From Phascolarctobacterium_B sp045598345 (GTDB lineage: Bacteria > Bacillota > Negativicutes > Acidaminococcales > Acidaminococcaceae), in the NCBI GenBank assembly GCA_045598345.1, contig JAZLLX010000094.1:1-45086 (forward strand): a stretch of DNA of 45,086 bases, in the 5' to 3' direction. Below are positions 44,957-45,086 of the stretch, piece by piece (position 1 is the first letter of the stretch; each line of letters begins with the position of its first letter). Both the position numbers and the translations under genes were made by a program. Under the pieces are notes generated by a model. It worked only from the letters and a program-made list of their open reading frames with translations, was not told the origin of the DNA and did not search any database.

Positions 44957-45086
44957 ATGGATAATTATATCACAAGTTTTCTCAGTTTTGTCAAGTATGG
45001 TGTATCTTTGACAGATATTTTACGTCAGGAAGTCCAGCGTGTTCTTAACGAGCTTCTTAAAACCGAACTTACCGAGTTTTTGAAAT
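44957..45086 (+). CDS. IS256-family transposase, N-terminal part
   Basis: 43 codons are visible before the window ends. The start ATG follows GGAAGG. The sequence ...VQRVLNELLKTELTEFLK is the N-terminal helical segment typical of IS256-group DDE transposases, where it is normally followed by a Tyr/Glu-rich EKYD-type stretch. The catalytic domain lies beyond the window, so completeness cannot be judged. Confidence 0.8.
   Translation, partial: MDNYITSFLSFVKYGVSLTDILRQEVQRVLNELLKTELTEFLK

Larger units (their letters stand above)
44845..45086 (+). mobile_element. Left end of an IS256-family insertion sequence (partial)
   Basis: The end begins about 44845 with GGTCGTGTAAAATATTATG, resembling IS256-type terminal repeats, though the exact boundary and target duplication cannot be fixed without the right end. 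It contains the transposase promoter and the first 43 codons and runs off the window. It appears to have inserted into a module C copy. Confidence 0.7.

Overview
The window comes from a low-to-middle GC bacterium with Gram-positive-style gene starts (strong GGAGG-type ribosome binding sites, TTGACA/TATAAT promoters) that also carries outer-membrane machinery: a two-partner secretion system with a FhaC/ShlB-type barrel ending in Phe and a giant LktA-like exoprotein. Together with AzlCD, Liv and a two-subunit iron-sulfur serine dehydratase, this points to a diderm Firmicute (Negativicutes, perhaps Acidaminococcaceae/Phascolarctobacterium-like). The genus is inference.

Layout. 1-833: mosaic intergenic repeats. 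834-6070 (minus): a branched-chain amino acid (BCAA) uptake operon, livJ-[terminator]-livH-livM-livG-livF plus a CBS-CBS-ACT protein. 6204-8658 (minus): a YkvI-type membrane protein and a class III PLP enzyme resembling isoleucine 2-epimerase. 8868-9293 (plus): a small four-helix membrane protein. 9332-10875 (minus): sdaAB-sdaAA serine dehydratase. 10876-12245: repeats. 12246-14119 (minus): a ptuA-ptuB (Septu) defence pair. 14204-16418 (plus): DUF401 transporter-azlC-azlD (BCAA export). 16419-17163: repeats. 17201-20692 (plus): three exported proteins (unknown, Ntn hydrolase, type-B carboxylesterase) ending in a strong terminator. 21383-23092 (minus): tpsB. 24133-43563 (minus): tpsA, about 6476 residues. 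43640-44842: repeats around a unique, operator-rich segment. 44845-end: left end of an IS256-type insertion sequence whose transposase runs off the window.

How the genes fit together. BCAA handling dominates the first third: import (Liv), a probable BCAA epimerase/aminotransferase, a candidate nutrient sensor (CBS/ACT), and export (AzlCD). Serine dehydratase feeds serine to pyruvate. The right half serves the cell surface: TpsB should secrete the giant TpsA. The two have separate promoters, and that of tpsA holds a run of nine G between -35 and -10, the arrangement used elsewhere for phase variation.

The least expected signal is in the spacers. Every long intergenic gap is built from one family of mosaic elements. 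They have ends carrying AGTTCCTGTGATTA or its inverse, hairpin modules whose stems differ between copies but remain paired around a shared GGAACA-containing loop, and, just outside almost every end, short tandem arrays with a strict 7-bp period whose heptamer sequence differs from place to place. I know of no named system with this combination. I could not compute alignments or search databases, so all counts are by eye.
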